53,135 nt of DNA from Deltaproteobacteria bacterium (GCA_021848385.1 JAJZUQ010000016.1:1-53135), one strand, 5' to 3'; shown: positions 22,910 to 31,347, numbered from the stretch's first letter. Notes: a model not told the origin generated them from the letters alone. Numbers and translations are program-made.

Positions 22910-23992
22910 ATGATGTCCACTGACTTCGAACATGGCGGCAATGTCTTTGCCGTTGCCCGTTCCCTCGGGATCGCTCCGGAGGAGCTGTGCGATTTTTCCG
23001 CCAGCATCAATCCCCTCGGCATGGCACCGGGGGTGCGGGAGGCGGTTATGGGTTCCTTCAACCGGCTGCTCCACTACCCCGACAGTGAGGCTGCTGTACT
23101 CAGGAGCGCCCTCGCTGCGCTCCACGGGGTGACCGATCAAAACATCTGCGTGGCCAACGGTTCCACGGAATTGATCTACCTGGCCCCCCGGCTGGTGGAG
23201 GGGAAGCGGGGACTGGTCATCGCTCCCCCCTTCGGCGAGTACGCCAAGGCCCTGGAGCTGGCCGGCTGGTCCGTGGACTACCACGAGCTGCGCCCTGCCG
23301 ACGGGTTCGACCTCGACCTGGAAAGGCTGCGGGAGCAAATGGGTGACGGGTACGATCTCCTCTTCCTCGGCAATCCGGGCAATCCGACCGGCCGGCTGGT
23401 TTCTCGTGCCGAGGTGCAAGCGCTCATCGATGCCTGTCTTTCCGCGGGGACCTTTCTGGTTCTGGACGAGGCATTCATGGACTTCTGTGAAGAGGGCTCG
23501 GCGAAAGAGCTGGTCTGCCGGAACGATCGGGCCGTGATCTTCCGCTCCCTGACCAAATTCTATGCCCTCCCCGGATTGCGGCTCGGCTGCGCCATCGGTT
23601 CTCCCCGGGTGATTAACCGGCTGCAGGCGTTGCGTGGCCCCTGGAGCGTGAACGGCGTGGCCCAGGTGGCGGGGCTTGCCTCCCTGGCCGATGGAGAGTA
23701 CCGTGAGCGGACCCTCGCCGCTGTTACCAAGGAGCGGGAGTCGCTTCTGGACGGTCTTGGCCGGATTGCCGGCCTGAAACCATATCCCTCCGCGGCCAAT
23801 TACCTCCTCGTGGAGATCGCGCAGGGACCGGATGCCGGTGAGCTCTGTCGTAAGCTTCTCTCGGAACGGATTCTCCTGCGAAACTGCGCCAGCTTTGCAG
23901 GCCTTGACAATCGTTTCTTCCGGGTCGCGGTGCGGAGCCGAGAGGAGAACGTACGGCTCCTCGCTACGCTGGCAGCTGCCCTTGCAACCTGA
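22910..23992 (+). CDS. cobD: L-threonine-O-3-phosphate decarboxylase
   Basis: CobD is a PLP enzyme giving (R)-1-amino-2-propanol phosphate for the nucleotide loop. The 360-aa protein has HGGNVFAVARSLG and DFSASINPLGMAPG at the start, HYPDSEAAVLRSALA, NGSTELIYLAPRL, GNPGNPTGRL, LDEAFMDF, and the PLP lysine in RSLTKFYALPGLRLG. These mark CobD within the HisC-like aminotransferase fold, and the setting behind cbiB supports it. Two ATGs stand together at 22910 and 22913. It is the last recognisable gene of the cobamide region. Confidence 0.92.
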   Translation: MMSTDFEHGGNVFAVARSLGIAPEELCDFSASINPLGMAPGVREAVMGSFNRLLHYPDSEAAVLRSALAALHGVTDQNICVANGSTELIYLAPRLVEGKRGLVIAPPFGEYAKALELAGWSVDYHELRPADGFDLDLERLREQMGDGYDLLFLGNPGNPTGRLVSRAEVQALIDACLSAGTFLVLDEAFMDFCEEGSAKELVCRNDRAVIFRSLTKFYALPGLRLGCAIGSPRVINRLQALRGPWSVNGVAQVAGLASLADGEYRERTLAAVTKERESLLDGLGRIAGLKPYPSAANYLLVEIAQGPDAGELCRKLLSERILLRNCASFAGLDNRFFRVAVRSREENVRLLATLAAALAT

Positions 23993-24019
23993 CGGCACTT
24001 CCCCCTTTCCCCTTTATTC

Positions 24020-24063
24020 TTGACATCAGGCTCCGGAACGCTATTATCTCAATGGAAACCATT
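24020..24063 (+). promoter_or_regulatory. zur promoter with overlapping palindromic operator
   Basis: TTGACA (24020-24025) and TATTAT (24042-24047) with a 16-bp spacer form a strong sigma70 promoter. AATGG-AAA-CCATT (24051-24063) lies over the expected start of transcription. Its place ahead of a Fur-family gene suggests autoregulation. The link to Zur is inference. Confidence 0.6.
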
Positions 24064-24086
24064 TTTATTTAACCTGGGACCTTACC

Positions 24087-24515
24087 ATGCCCCACGATTT
24101 CGCTGCCATTCTGAAAGAGCTGCACCTCAAGGTTACACCCCGGCGGCTGGCAACCCTCGCTGCCCTCTCCACCGCTACGACGTACGTCAGTCCGGAGGAG
24201 GTTCATAAAAGGCTTCAGGGGGAGTTTGCCCGGATCGGCCTTCCCACGGTCTACCGTAACCTGGAGGAGCTGGCTGCCGGTGGCGTGATCACCAAGGTCC
24301 TCCATCCCAACCGGCAACTCTATTACTACTTCTGTCCCAACCGGAGCCACCATCACCACTTCGTCTGCCTGGCCTGCCGGACGGTTGAGGATCTGGAGTG
24401 CTGCGGACTGGAGGATCTGGAGAAACAGGTCGGCGGCCGGGTGATTTCCCATATCGTCCAGGCAAACGGCCTTTGCCAGGCGTGTCTCCGGGCCGGAAGG
24501 GAGGCTTCGGCGTGA
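24087..24515 (+). CDS. zur: Fur-family zinc-type regulator (Zur-like)
   Basis: This 142-aa protein has the Fur winged-helix domain (TPRRLATLAALSTATTYVS, GLPTVYRNLEELAAGGVI) and the metal-binding HHHHFVCLACRTVEDLECC. A C-terminal CQACLR completes a likely structural zinc site with the first CxxC. It directly precedes and overlaps znuA, so the natural reading is a zinc regulator of the znu operon. The sequence alone does not exclude another Fur specificity. A strong promoter with a palindromic operator stands upstream. Confidence 0.82.
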   Translation: MPHDFAAILKELHLKVTPRRLATLAALSTATTYVSPEEVHKRLQGEFARIGLPTVYRNLEELAAGGVITKVLHPNRQLYYYFCPNRSHHHHFVCLACRTVEDLECCGLEDLEKQVGGRVISHIVQANGLCQACLRAGREASA

Positions 24516-25456
24516 AATATCTCCGTTGGTGTGTAGTACTGTTGTTTCTGATTCTTCCCCTCGGGGCCTGTACACAAAAGGAGCAGGCATCAGGTAAAGG
24601 TAAGGTGCAGATTGTCACCACCCTTTTCCCCCTCTACGATTTTGCCCGGGTTGTGGGAGGCGATCGTGTCGAAGTTTCCCTCATCATCCCCCCCGGTGTG
24701 GAGCCTCACAGTTTTGAGCCCAAACCGGAGGACATGGTCCGGATCAACCGTGCCGGCCTGTTCGTCTATACCAATCCGTACATGGAGCCGTGGGTGGCAG
24801 GTCTTATCAAGGGGATCGACCGGAAGCGACTGACGGTGGTGGATGCCAGCACCGGCATCGCGTTTCTTCCCGCCGGTGACCATGATGACGACCACGACGT
24901 GAACGAGGGGGGACACCACCATGGCGGCATGGACCCCCACGTCTGGCTCAGCATCCCCAATGCCCGGAAGATGGTGGATACTATTGCTGCGGCCCTGGAA
25001 GCGAAGGACCCTACCAATGCCGATTTCTACCGGAAGAATGCCGCAGCCTACGGAGATAAGCTGGCAGAACTGGACCGGAAGTTTCAGGCGGGCCTTAGCA
25101 GTTGCGGGACACGGCGGTTTTTCCATGGCGGTCATTACGCCTTCGGCTACCTGGCCGACCGCTACGGCCTCCAGTACGTTTCCGCGTATGCCATCTCGGC
25201 CGACGCGGAGCCGCGCCCCCAGAAGCTCACGGCGATGATCGACCAGATCCGGAGCACCGGCACCAAGTACATTTTCTACGAGGAGCTGATTTCCCCCCGG
25301 GTGGCGGAGACCATCGCCCGGGAGACCGGTGCAACCCTGCTGAAGCTGAACGGTATCCATAACCTCAGCAGGGACGAGCTGCACGGGGGGGCGACCTACC
25401 TTTCCCTCATGGAGCAGAATCTTGCCAATCTCAGGATGGGGCTGCAATGTCGCTAG
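24512..25456 (+). CDS. znuA: Zinc ABC transporter substrate-binding lipoprotein ZnuA
   Basis: The 314-aa periplasmic zinc-binding protein has a lipoprotein signal (LLFLILPLGAC, lipobox LGAC). The cluster A-I fold shows TLFPLYDFARVVGG, PPGVEPHSFEPKPEDM with a zinc His, a His/Asp-rich loop (DHDDDHD then HHHGGMDPHVW), GGHYAFGYLADRYGL and YISADAEPRP-like AISADAEPRPQ. The His-rich loop before MDPHVW marks zinc (ZnuA/AdcA) transporters. It begins at GTG overlapping the zur stop and ends overlapping znuC by ten bases. Confidence 0.92.
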   Translation: MKYLRWCVVLLFLILPLGACTQKEQASGKGKVQIVTTLFPLYDFARVVGGDRVEVSLIIPPGVEPHSFEPKPEDMVRINRAGLFVYTNPYMEPWVAGLIKGIDRKRLTVVDASTGIAFLPAGDHDDDHDVNEGGHHHGGMDPHVWLSIPNARKMVDTIAAALEAKDPTNADFYRKNAAAYGDKLAELDRKFQAGLSSCGTRRFFHGGHYAFGYLADRYGLQYVSAYAISADAEPRPQKLTAMIDQIRSTGTKYIFYEELISPRVAETIARETGATLLKLNGIHNLSRDELHGGATYLSLMEQNLANLRMGLQCR

Positions 25457-26199
25457 ATATGGTTGCCACAACTGAGCTCTGCTTCAGCTACAACGGCGCC
25501 GAGGTGCTGGACAAGGTGACGTTCCACGTCCGGCAGGGGGATTATCTCGGGATCGTCGGTCCCAATGGTTCGGGGAAGAGCACTCTCGTCAAGACCCTTC
25601 TCGGGCTCAACCGCCCGGCCCACGGGACGATAACCCTGTTCGGCACCCCTCAGGAGCAGTTCTGTGACTGGCAGAAGATCGGCTATCTCCCCCAACGCCT
25701 GAAATTCTTCAACCCCAATTTTCCCGCCACCGTGGAAGAACTGGTGCGGTTGGGACTCCTGGCAGGCAAGAGTTTCCCGAAACACCGGGCTAAGGGTGAC
25801 GACGCCGCGGTGGATGAGACCCTTGAGGTCATGGGGATCACGGACATCCGCAAGCGCCTGATCGGCGAGCTGTCCGGCGGCCAGCAGCAACGTGCCCTGC
25901 TGGCCCGGGCCATCGTCGGGCGGCCAGAACTCCTCATCATGGATGAGCCGACCACCGCCCTCGATCCGGAGACCCGGGAGCGCTTTTACGAGCTGCTCCA
26001 GCTCCTGAACCGGGAGCGGAACACCACGGTGATCCTCGTTACCCACGATACCTGGAGCATCGGCAAATACGCCAGCCGTTTCCTCTACATCGACAAGCGG
26101 GTGGTGTTCGATGGCACCTTCGACCAGTTCTGCCACTCGGAGGAGATGACGGGATTTTTCGGGGAGCATGCGCAGCACATAATCTGCCACCGCCACTGA
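25447..26199 (+). CDS. znuC: Zinc ABC transporter ATP-binding protein ZnuC
   Basis: This 250-aa ATPase has Walker A GPNGSGKSTL near residue 37, the Q-loop IGYLPQRLKF, signature LSGGQQQRALLARAI, Walker B LLIMDEPTTALDP, and switch His in VTHDTWSI. It overlaps the end of znuA, so the pair is translationally coupled. The C-terminal HIICHRH adds a few possible metal ligands. The permease gene znuB lies 175 bp further on, beyond an inserted repeat. Confidence 0.92.
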   Translation: MSLDMVATTELCFSYNGAEVLDKVTFHVRQGDYLGIVGPNGSGKSTLVKTLLGLNRPAHGTITLFGTPQEQFCDWQKIGYLPQRLKFFNPNFPATVEELVRLGLLAGKSFPKHRAKGDDAAVDETLEVMGITDIRKRLIGELSGGQQQRALLARAIVGRPELLIMDEPTTALDPETRERFYELLQLLNRERNTTVILVTHDTWSIGKYASRFLYIDKRVVFDGTFDQFCHSEEMTGFFGEHAQHIICHRH

Positions 26200-26200
26200 C

Positions 26201-26328
26201 TAGGGAAACGCGGCTTTTGCACGATCTCGGCGTTGCGTTGCACACCCGGTCACTGCGGCGTACTCACGGTACGCCTCATTCCCGTGTGCTTACGCGCCTT
26301 GACCTCGCACAAAATCCACGTTTCTGCA
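26201..26328. repeat. Family C palindromic repeat (copy 3) between znuC and znuB
   Basis: The ends TAGGGAAACGCGGCTTTTGC (26201) and AAAATCCACGTTTCTGC (to 26327) are complementary. The centre is a clean hairpin, GGCGTACTCACGGTACGCC at 26257-26275. The flanking blocks GCGTTGCGTTGC and TACGCGCCTTGACC correspond to those in the other two copies, read on the minus strand. Confidence 0.7.
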
Positions 26329-26374
26329 CCATTGTCGATGAGTAATACGCTGGAAACCGTTAGGAAATTACTGC

Positions 26375-27199
26375 ATGACCATTACCGAAATCCTCAGTTA
26401 CGGTTTCATCCAGCGGGCGCTTGTTGCCGGGTCGCTTATCGCGGTGCTCTGCGCGGTGCTCGGGGTGTTCCTCGTGCTGCGCCGGCTGTCGCTCATCGGT
26501 GACGGGTTGGCCCACGTCACCTTCGGCAGTGTGGCCATCGCGCTTTTTCTCCGGATCAATCCGGCCATAGTTACGCTTGCCGCCATCCCCCTCGTGCTCC
26601 TCTCGTCCTTCGGTATTCTCAAGCTGACCGACAAGGCCCGCATCTACGGCGATGCTGCCATCGGCATCGTCTCATCCCTGGGGATAGCCTGTGGCGTGCT
26701 GCTGGCGAGCGTTGCCGGTGGTTTCAACATCGACCTGTTCAGCTACCTGTTCGGCAACATCCTCGCCATCGGCACCGGCGATCTGGTGCTGGCGCTCGTA
26801 CTCTTTACCGTCGTGCTGCTGGCGGTGTTCTTCTACTATTACGATCTGGTCGCCATTACCTTTGACGAGGAACTTGCCCGGACTTCCGGCATCCGCACCA
26901 GGACCATCAATACGGTCCTCGTGCTCCTGACTGCACTTACGGTTGTGCTTGCCATGAAGCTGGTCGGGATCATGCTCATCTCGGCCCTCCTGATACTGCC
27001 GGCGGTTACGGCACTTCAGGTTGCCGTGAGCTTTCGTGCCACCATCATGGTTGCCGCCATGCTTGCCGTCGGTTCGGTGGTGGTGGGGATATTCGGCTCG
27101 TTCATTCTCAACCTTCCCACCGGCGCGAGCATCGTGGTTGTGAATTTCATCGTCTTCATGCTGGTGTTTTCCGGTAATAAATTACGGCAGGCCCACTGA
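26375..27199 (+). CDS. znuB: Zinc ABC transporter permease ZnuB
   Basis: The 274-aa ABC-3 family permease has about eight hydrophobic helices. It shows the family segment FLVLRRLSLIGDGLAHVTFGSVAIAL after the first helix, and KLVGIMLISALLILPAVTALQVA near the C-terminus. It completes znuACB. It is followed by nikR after 24 bases. A family C repeat separates it from znuC, so read-through across that hairpin would be needed for co-transcription. Confidence 0.92.
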   Translation: MTITEILSYGFIQRALVAGSLIAVLCAVLGVFLVLRRLSLIGDGLAHVTFGSVAIALFLRINPAIVTLAAIPLVLLSSFGILKLTDKARIYGDAAIGIVSSLGIACGVLLASVAGGFNIDLFSYLFGNILAIGTGDLVLALVLFTVVLLAVFFYYYDLVAITFDEELARTSGIRTRTINTVLVLLTALTVVLAMKLVGIMLISALLILPAVTALQVAVSFRATIMVAAMLAVGSVVVGIFGSFILNLPTGASIVVVNFIVFMLVFSGNKLRQAH

Positions 27200-27223
27200 T
27201 ATCCGTCTGACGAAGGAGAGATC

Positions 27224-27643
27224 ATGGGAGAAACCATACGTTTCGGCATATCTATCGACGACAAGCTTCTGGAGAGTTTTGACCGGCTCATAGAGGATAA
27301 GGGGTACTTGAATCGCTCCGAGGCGATTCGCGACCTGATACGTAGCGCCCTGGTGGAAGAAAAGTGGGAGGGGGGGGATGCGGAGACCGTCGGCACCGTG
27401 ACCCTGGTCTACAACCACCATGTCCGCGACCTTTCCGACAAGCTGACGGAACAGCAGCACGCCCATCACGACCAGGTCATCTCAGCGCTCCACGTTCATC
27501 TGGATGCCCACAACTGCCTGGAGGTTCTCGTGGTGCGGGGGAAGGCCCGGGACGTGAAAAAAATCGCCGATGAACTCATCGGCGTAAAGGGGGTCAAGCA
27601 CGGCAAGCTGGTGATGACCACGACAGGGGAAGAACTGCATTAG
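27224..27643 (+). CDS. nikR: Nickel-responsive regulator NikR
   Basis: This 139-aa protein has an N-terminal ribbon-helix-helix DNA-binding domain ([30 protein letters not shown]) and a C-terminal ACT-like nickel domain. The four nickel ligands of E. coli NikR all have counterparts offset by three: His79, His90, His92 and Cys98, in [20 protein letters not shown]. The ATG has AAGGAG upstream. Its place at the end of a zinc uptake operon is unusual, since it is normally linked to nickel transport. No nickel transporter is present here; the facing outer-membrane gene is a possible target. Confidence 0.93.
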   Translation: MGETIRFGISIDDKLLESFDRLIEDKGYLNRSEAIRDLIRSALVEEKWEGGDAETVGTVTLVYNHHVRDLSDKLTEQQHAHHDQVISALHVHLDAHNCLEVLVVRGKARDVKKIADELIGVKGVKHGKLVMTTTGEELH

Positions 27644-27701
27644 GAGGGGATCGGTACCTACATTTCTTTGACGCAAAGAGATGTCGGGCGCACCACCAAC
27701 G

Positions 27702-27733
27702 AAAAAGTCCCCGCCGAATGGCGAGGACTTTTT
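27702..27733. terminator. Bidirectional terminator between nikR and the outer-membrane gene
   Basis: AAAAAGTCC (27702-27710) and GGACTTTTT (27725-27733) flank a CGCC/GGCG stem extension with a GAAT loop. A-runs and T-runs on both sides allow termination of both converging transcripts. Confidence 0.85.
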
Positions 27734-27762
27734 CGTATCAAGCCGGGGACTTATGCTCTGTA

Positions 27763-28599
27763 TCAGTAGAGGAAGTACAGCGAGAGACCGCCGCGAAAGC
27801 CGTCGGCAGGTCCCAGGCGGAGCTCATTAGCCTTGAACGTGGCATTGGTAGCGACGGTGTAGGCAACAGAGGGAAGTAGATACAGATTGTGCGCCACCTG
27901 AATGTAGCTTGCCACCTCGAAGGAGAAATCCTCGTTGGCGGTGATGTCGCGGGCTGCGGTGTTGAAGTTGGCGTCGATCTTGGCGTCAAGTGTCACCGTG
28001 TGGTTCAGCTCTTTTTCCAGGCCCAGCGAAAGGGTGTGGGTATCCTGCGCGTCGTTGTTCCTGAGCGTGGCGCGGTAGACGGCATAGGGAATATAGTGGT
28101 GGCCGAGGTTCACACTTGCGGCAACAAAAGGGCTTACATCGGTGGTGCCGGTCCCTGCATCCTGCCGGCGGGCGGTATCAAATTTCAGGCCAAGACCGGT
28201 GACCAGGGTGAACGGTTTCTCCTCCCCGCCGAGCAACCGGTACTTGGCTTCCACGGCGAAGTCGCCGAAGCCATCTACCGTTGGCTCATATTCCGGTCCG
28301 AGACCGGCAAACTCCGCCTTTGCTTGCTCATTGAAGACGAACGGGATTGAGGCGGTCATCTCCAACCCATGACCGAGTCCGACGCCGAGGGAGTAGGCAG
28401 ACTCCGTCCTGTTGGTAATGAGCACCCCGCCGCCATCAACGGGGCTGCTGATGTTTCCCCGGGTATGGCCATACTCGAAGCGTGCCTGCCCCTCAACCTG
28501 CTTCTGCTCCAGAACATCGGTGATCAACAGCTTGTGCTCCGCATGGGCTGCGGTCGCCATCAACAGCATGCCAATCATTGCAACCAGAACCTTCTTCAT
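27763..28599 (-). CDS. Outer-membrane beta-barrel protein, MetA-phenol-degradation-like family
   Basis: The 278-aa protein has a signal peptide (KKVLVAMIGMLLMATAAHA, cut before EH). It is followed by alternating amphipathic strands and ends in the aromatic GGLSLYFLY typical of outer-membrane barrels. It resembles the transporter-like OMPs grouped with the MetA phenol-degradation family (PF13557), for example SLGVGLGHGLEMTASIPFVF and VEAKYRLLGGEE. Substrate is unknown. AGGAGGAG precedes the ATG. It converges on nikR across a shared terminator, so a metal-related role is possible, but nothing in its sequence proves it. Confidence 0.75.
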   Translation of the reverse strand: MKKVLVAMIGMLLMATAAHAEHKLLITDVLEQKQVEGQARFEYGHTRGNISSPVDGGGVLITNRTESAYSLGVGLGHGLEMTASIPFVFNEQAKAEFAGLGPEYEPTVDGFGDFAVEAKYRLLGGEEKPFTLVTGLGLKFDTARRQDAGTGTTDVSPFVAASVNLGHHYIPYAVYRATLRNNDAQDTHTLSLGLEKELNHTVTLDAKIDANFNTAARDITANEDFSFEVASYIQVAHNLYLLPSVAYTVATNATFKANELRLGPADGFRGGLSLYFLY

Positions 28600-28764
28600 G
28601 AAACTTCTCCTCCTGATGAAATGGGATGGTTCGCCACCGCGTGACGCATAGCAGGCACGAAACAGCCGAAACCATCCGTATGTTCCCGATATTGAGGGGG
28701 AGACTGGCGAAAGGCGGTTAACGGAGAGGCATGCAGGCGGAACGCGGCGCAGAAATACATATCA

Positions 28765-28793
28765 GCAATACACCAATTTTCCGTTCATGACAA
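28765..28793 (-). promoter_or_regulatory. Candidate promoter for the outer-membrane gene
   Basis: On the minus strand TTGTCA (28788-28793) and TATTGC (28765-28770) stand 17 bp apart, about 165 bp upstream of the gene. The rest of the 219-bp gap shows no gene. No NikR-type palindrome was recognised. Confidence 0.3.
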
Positions 28794-28818
28794 GTCTGCA
28801 GCAATCTTACGGTGATGC

Positions 28819-29214
28819 TTACTTGAACGCGGGGGGCATGCTCGTGAGTTTCCATCCTTCCTTTTCCACATAGTGCCACTGTTGCTTGTCCTCCACCGTC
28901 TTGAGGACCAGTCCCGGACCGTAGTAATCGAATTCCACCAGCACCTCGGCAGATTTTTTCTCCCCGTCGTAGTCCACGCTTTTCACCCGGTAATCGGCGA
29001 CTTTCACTTCCTTGGCTGCGACGAGATTCTTTTCGTACTCGGGGCGGGTGGCCTTGTCCGCATAGCTAACGGCGGCCTGGTTCAGCTCCGCCCAGCGAAC
29101 CATGTTGTTGTAGTCGCGGGAGCTTTTGTCGAACTTTTCCCGGTACGGATAAAGAGTTTCGCAACCGGCGAGAATAGCCGTGAGACAGATGAGCGCAATA
29201 ATGGTTCTCCACAT
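28819..29214 (-). CDS. Small lipoprotein of unknown function
   Basis: This 131-aa protein has a lipoprotein signal (WRTIIALICLTAILAGC, lipobox LAGC). A soluble domain follows with DKSSRDYNNMVRWAELNQAA, KVADYRVKSVDYDGEKKSAEV and WHYVEKEGWKLTSMPPAFK, which looks like an NTF2-like or DUF4440-type fold. I do not recognise a named family. It lies 20 bases behind the methyltransferase/MTHFR gene on the same strand and may be co-transcribed. I prefer the start at 29214, since a longer start at 29238 would overlap the upstream stop and precede the signal peptide. Confidence 0.7.
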   Translation of the reverse strand: MWRTIIALICLTAILAGCETLYPYREKFDKSSRDYNNMVRWAELNQAAVSYADKATRPEYEKNLVAAKEVKVADYRVKSVDYDGEKKSAEVLVEFDYYGPGLVLKTVEDKQQWHYVEKEGWKLTSMPPAFK

Positions 29215-29234
29215 GGTTTCCGACCTTTCGGGTG

Positions 29235-31049
29235 TCACCCCTTGATGAATTTGACCAGCTCTACTGCGATCTCGTATTTGCCGAAGGGGGGGATGAGGTA
29301 GAAGCCCCCCACCCGTCCCCGCACCGTTTCGATGAATTCCCTGGCGATGTCGAGCCCTTCCCGTACCCCCGCATCTTTCTCCTTGCCCCGCATCCGCTGC
29401 CTGATGGCATCGGGGATAACGATCCCCGGCACCTCATTGTGGAGATATTCACAGTTCCGTTCGCTCACCAGCGGCAGGATTCCGGGAAGGACCGGGATGC
29501 CGAAGGAGGCGGTCCGTTCCAGCATCTCGTCCAGCCGCTCAACGTCATAGAGCGGCTGGGTCTGGGCAAAGACGGCGCCGTTCCGCACTTTTTTCGCCAG
29601 CCGCGCCGCCTGGACCTCCATCTTTGAAGAATTGGGGTTGAAGGCACAGCCGATGGTGAACCTGGTCCCTTCGCCGATGGGGTTTCCCATGCCGTTTACC
29701 CCGGCGTTCAGATCGGCCAGAAGCTTGATGAGGGTGAAGGAGTTGAGGTCGAAGACCGACGTGGCACCGGCATGTTCGCCGAGCCTTGCCGGGTCGCCGG
29801 TCACCGCCAGGATTGAGCGGATGCCGAGGAGGCTCGCTCCCATCAGGTCCGACTGGAGTCCGAGGAGATTCCGGTCGCGGCAGGTGATATGGACGATGAC
29901 TTCGATTCCCACTTCACGTTGGATGAGGCTCGCCAGGGCGATGTTCCCCATGCGCACCCGGGCCAGGGGATTCTCCGCCAGGTTGATGGCGTCTGCACCA
30001 GCTGCCTTCAGGGCGTGGCTTCCCGCCAGCACCTTGCTGCAGTCCAGTCCGCGGGGAGGGTCGAGCTCGACAGTGACGACCGGCGCTCTTCCCCAGTGTG
30101 CAAGGAAACCTTCGGTTCGTCCTGATTGTTCGGGCTTGCTTTCAACAACGCCGGTAGCCGCGACAGCCTTCCGGGTAACCGGGCGCATTCCCCCAAGCCG
30201 CTCGGCCAGGAGCCGGATATGGTCCGGGGTGGTCCCGCAGCAGCCGCCAATAAGACAAGCCCCTGCCTCCACCATTTCCCTCGCCCGGTCGGCGAAATAG
30301 TCGGGGGTGGTTCGATAGATATAGCGGCCTTCCACGTATTCGGGGAAGCCGCTGTTGGCGAAGGCCGCCAGTGGGAGGTCGCTGGCTGCCGACATGCGGC
30401 GGAGCGTAGCGAGGATTTCAAGGGGGCCAGCGCCGCAGTTTGCTCCTATCAGATCGACACCGGCTGCGGTCAGCTGCCGTGCGGCCGTTTCAGCGTCGGT
30501 GCCGTTGCCCGTTCTTCCCCCTTCCAGGAAGGCCATGCTCGCCACCACGGGGAGCCCGATGGTCTTTGCTGCCGCCACGGCGCAGAGGAGCTGGTGCAGG
30601 TCCGAAAACGTCTCCAGCTGGAAGAGGTCAATCCCCCCCTCGGCAAGGGCCTCCGCCTGATCCCGGAAGATGGTGGTCATCTCCTCCGGCGAGAGATCTT
30701 TCTCCTCCCCCTTCAGTCGGGCCAGGGGGCCGATGGAACCGGCAACGAAAACCTTCCGTCCTGCAGCAGCCTGCCGGGCGAGTTCCGCTCCCCGTCGATT
30801 GATCTCCCGGACCTTTCGCTCAAGGCCGATGGGGGCCAGCTTGGTGTGGTTGGCGCCAAAGGTGTTGGTCTCGATGACCTGGGCGCCGGCCGCCAGGTAC
30901 TCAGCATGGAGTTCGGCCACGAGGGACGGGCGGACCAGGTTAAGGTGCTCGAAGTTGGCATCCAGCCCGACACCCTTGCCGTAGAGCATGGTGCCGATGG
31001 CGCCATCCCCGACGAGTATTTCGTTGTGCAGCCGTTCCAGAAAATTCAC
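29235..31049 (-). CDS. Bifunctional homocysteine S-methyltransferase / 5,10-methylenetetrahydrofolate reductase
   Basis: This 604-aa fusion joins a zinc, B12-independent homocysteine methyltransferase to MTHFR. Residues 1-290 show DGAIGTMLYGKG, ETNTFGANHTKL and the zinc cysteines in GANCGAGP and GGCCGTTPDHI. Residues from about 320 are the MTHFR TIM barrel: VTVELDPPRGLD, AINLAENPLARVRMGNIA, HITCRDRNLLGLQSDL, ILAVTGDPARLGEHAG and FAQTQPLYDVERL. GTG 31049 is preferred over a farther start because GGAG lies six bases upstream and the next residues match the domain start. The reductase would make methyl-THF, and the partner domain would use a methyl donor for methionine. Confidence 0.9.
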   Translation of the reverse strand: MNFLERLHNEILVGDGAIGTMLYGKGVGLDANFEHLNLVRPSLVAELHAEYLAAGAQVIETNTFGANHTKLAPIGLERKVREINRRGAELARQAAAGRKVFVAGSIGPLARLKGEEKDLSPEEMTTIFRDQAEALAEGGIDLFQLETFSDLHQLLCAVAAAKTIGLPVVASMAFLEGGRTGNGTDAETAARQLTAAGVDLIGANCGAGPLEILATLRRMSAASDLPLAAFANSGFPEYVEGRYIYRTTPDYFADRAREMVEAGACLIGGCCGTTPDHIRLLAERLGGMRPVTRKAVAATGVVESKPEQSGRTEGFLAHWGRAPVVTVELDPPRGLDCSKVLAGSHALKAAGADAINLAENPLARVRMGNIALASLIQREVGIEVIVHITCRDRNLLGLQSDLMGASLLGIRSILAVTGDPARLGEHAGATSVFDLNSFTLIKLLADLNAGVNGMGNPIGEGTRFTIGCAFNPNSSKMEVQAARLAKKVRNGAVFAQTQPLYDVERLDEMLERTASFGIPVLPGILPLVSERNCEYLHNEVPGIVIPDAIRQRMRGKEKDAGVREGLDIAREFIETVRGRVGGFYLIPPFGKYEIAVELVKFIKG

Positions 31050-31070
31050 AAAACTCTCCACTACATGTTC

Positions 31071-31098
31071 ACCGCAGAGGTCACGGAGGGGCGCGGAG
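31071..31098. repeat. Family B half-repeat upstream of the methyltransferase/MTHFR gene
   Basis: ACCGCAGAGGTCACGGAGG followed by GGCGCGGAGTAAA matches the family B left arm with no opposite arm nearby. It covers the region where the leader of the minus-strand gene would lie. Confidence 0.45.
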
Positions 31099-31156
31099 TA
31101 AAAATAACAAACGGAAGATATCCCATGCACCGGTGCAAATCAACACACAAATCAGT

Positions 31157-31300
31157 AAGGGGTGAGTGTCCCGTAGAGCGAATGTGCCCGAGTGCCAACC
31201 GGTGTAGGCGAAATTGAGCCAAGCCGGCCGAACGGCCGGCGCGAAATGAGCCGTACAACGGTGCGCGAGGGGACTCTGAGCGGGCGACACTCACCCCTTA
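31157..31300. mobile_element. 144-bp MITE-like palindromic element
   Basis: TAAGGGGTGAGTGTC (31157-31171) and GACACTCACCCCTTA (31286-31300) are perfect 15-bp terminal inverted repeats. The trinucleotide CAG stands directly outside both ends and may be a target duplication. The interior is itself roughly self-complementary, with a very strong central hairpin GCCGGCCGAACGGCCGGC. No protein is encoded. It lies in the 298-bp gap between the methyltransferase/MTHFR gene and the next minus-strand gene. Confidence 0.6.
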
Positions 31301-31347
31301 CAGATCGTCTCTAGGCGAACAGGCTGCGTTATTCCCACCTTTTGTCG

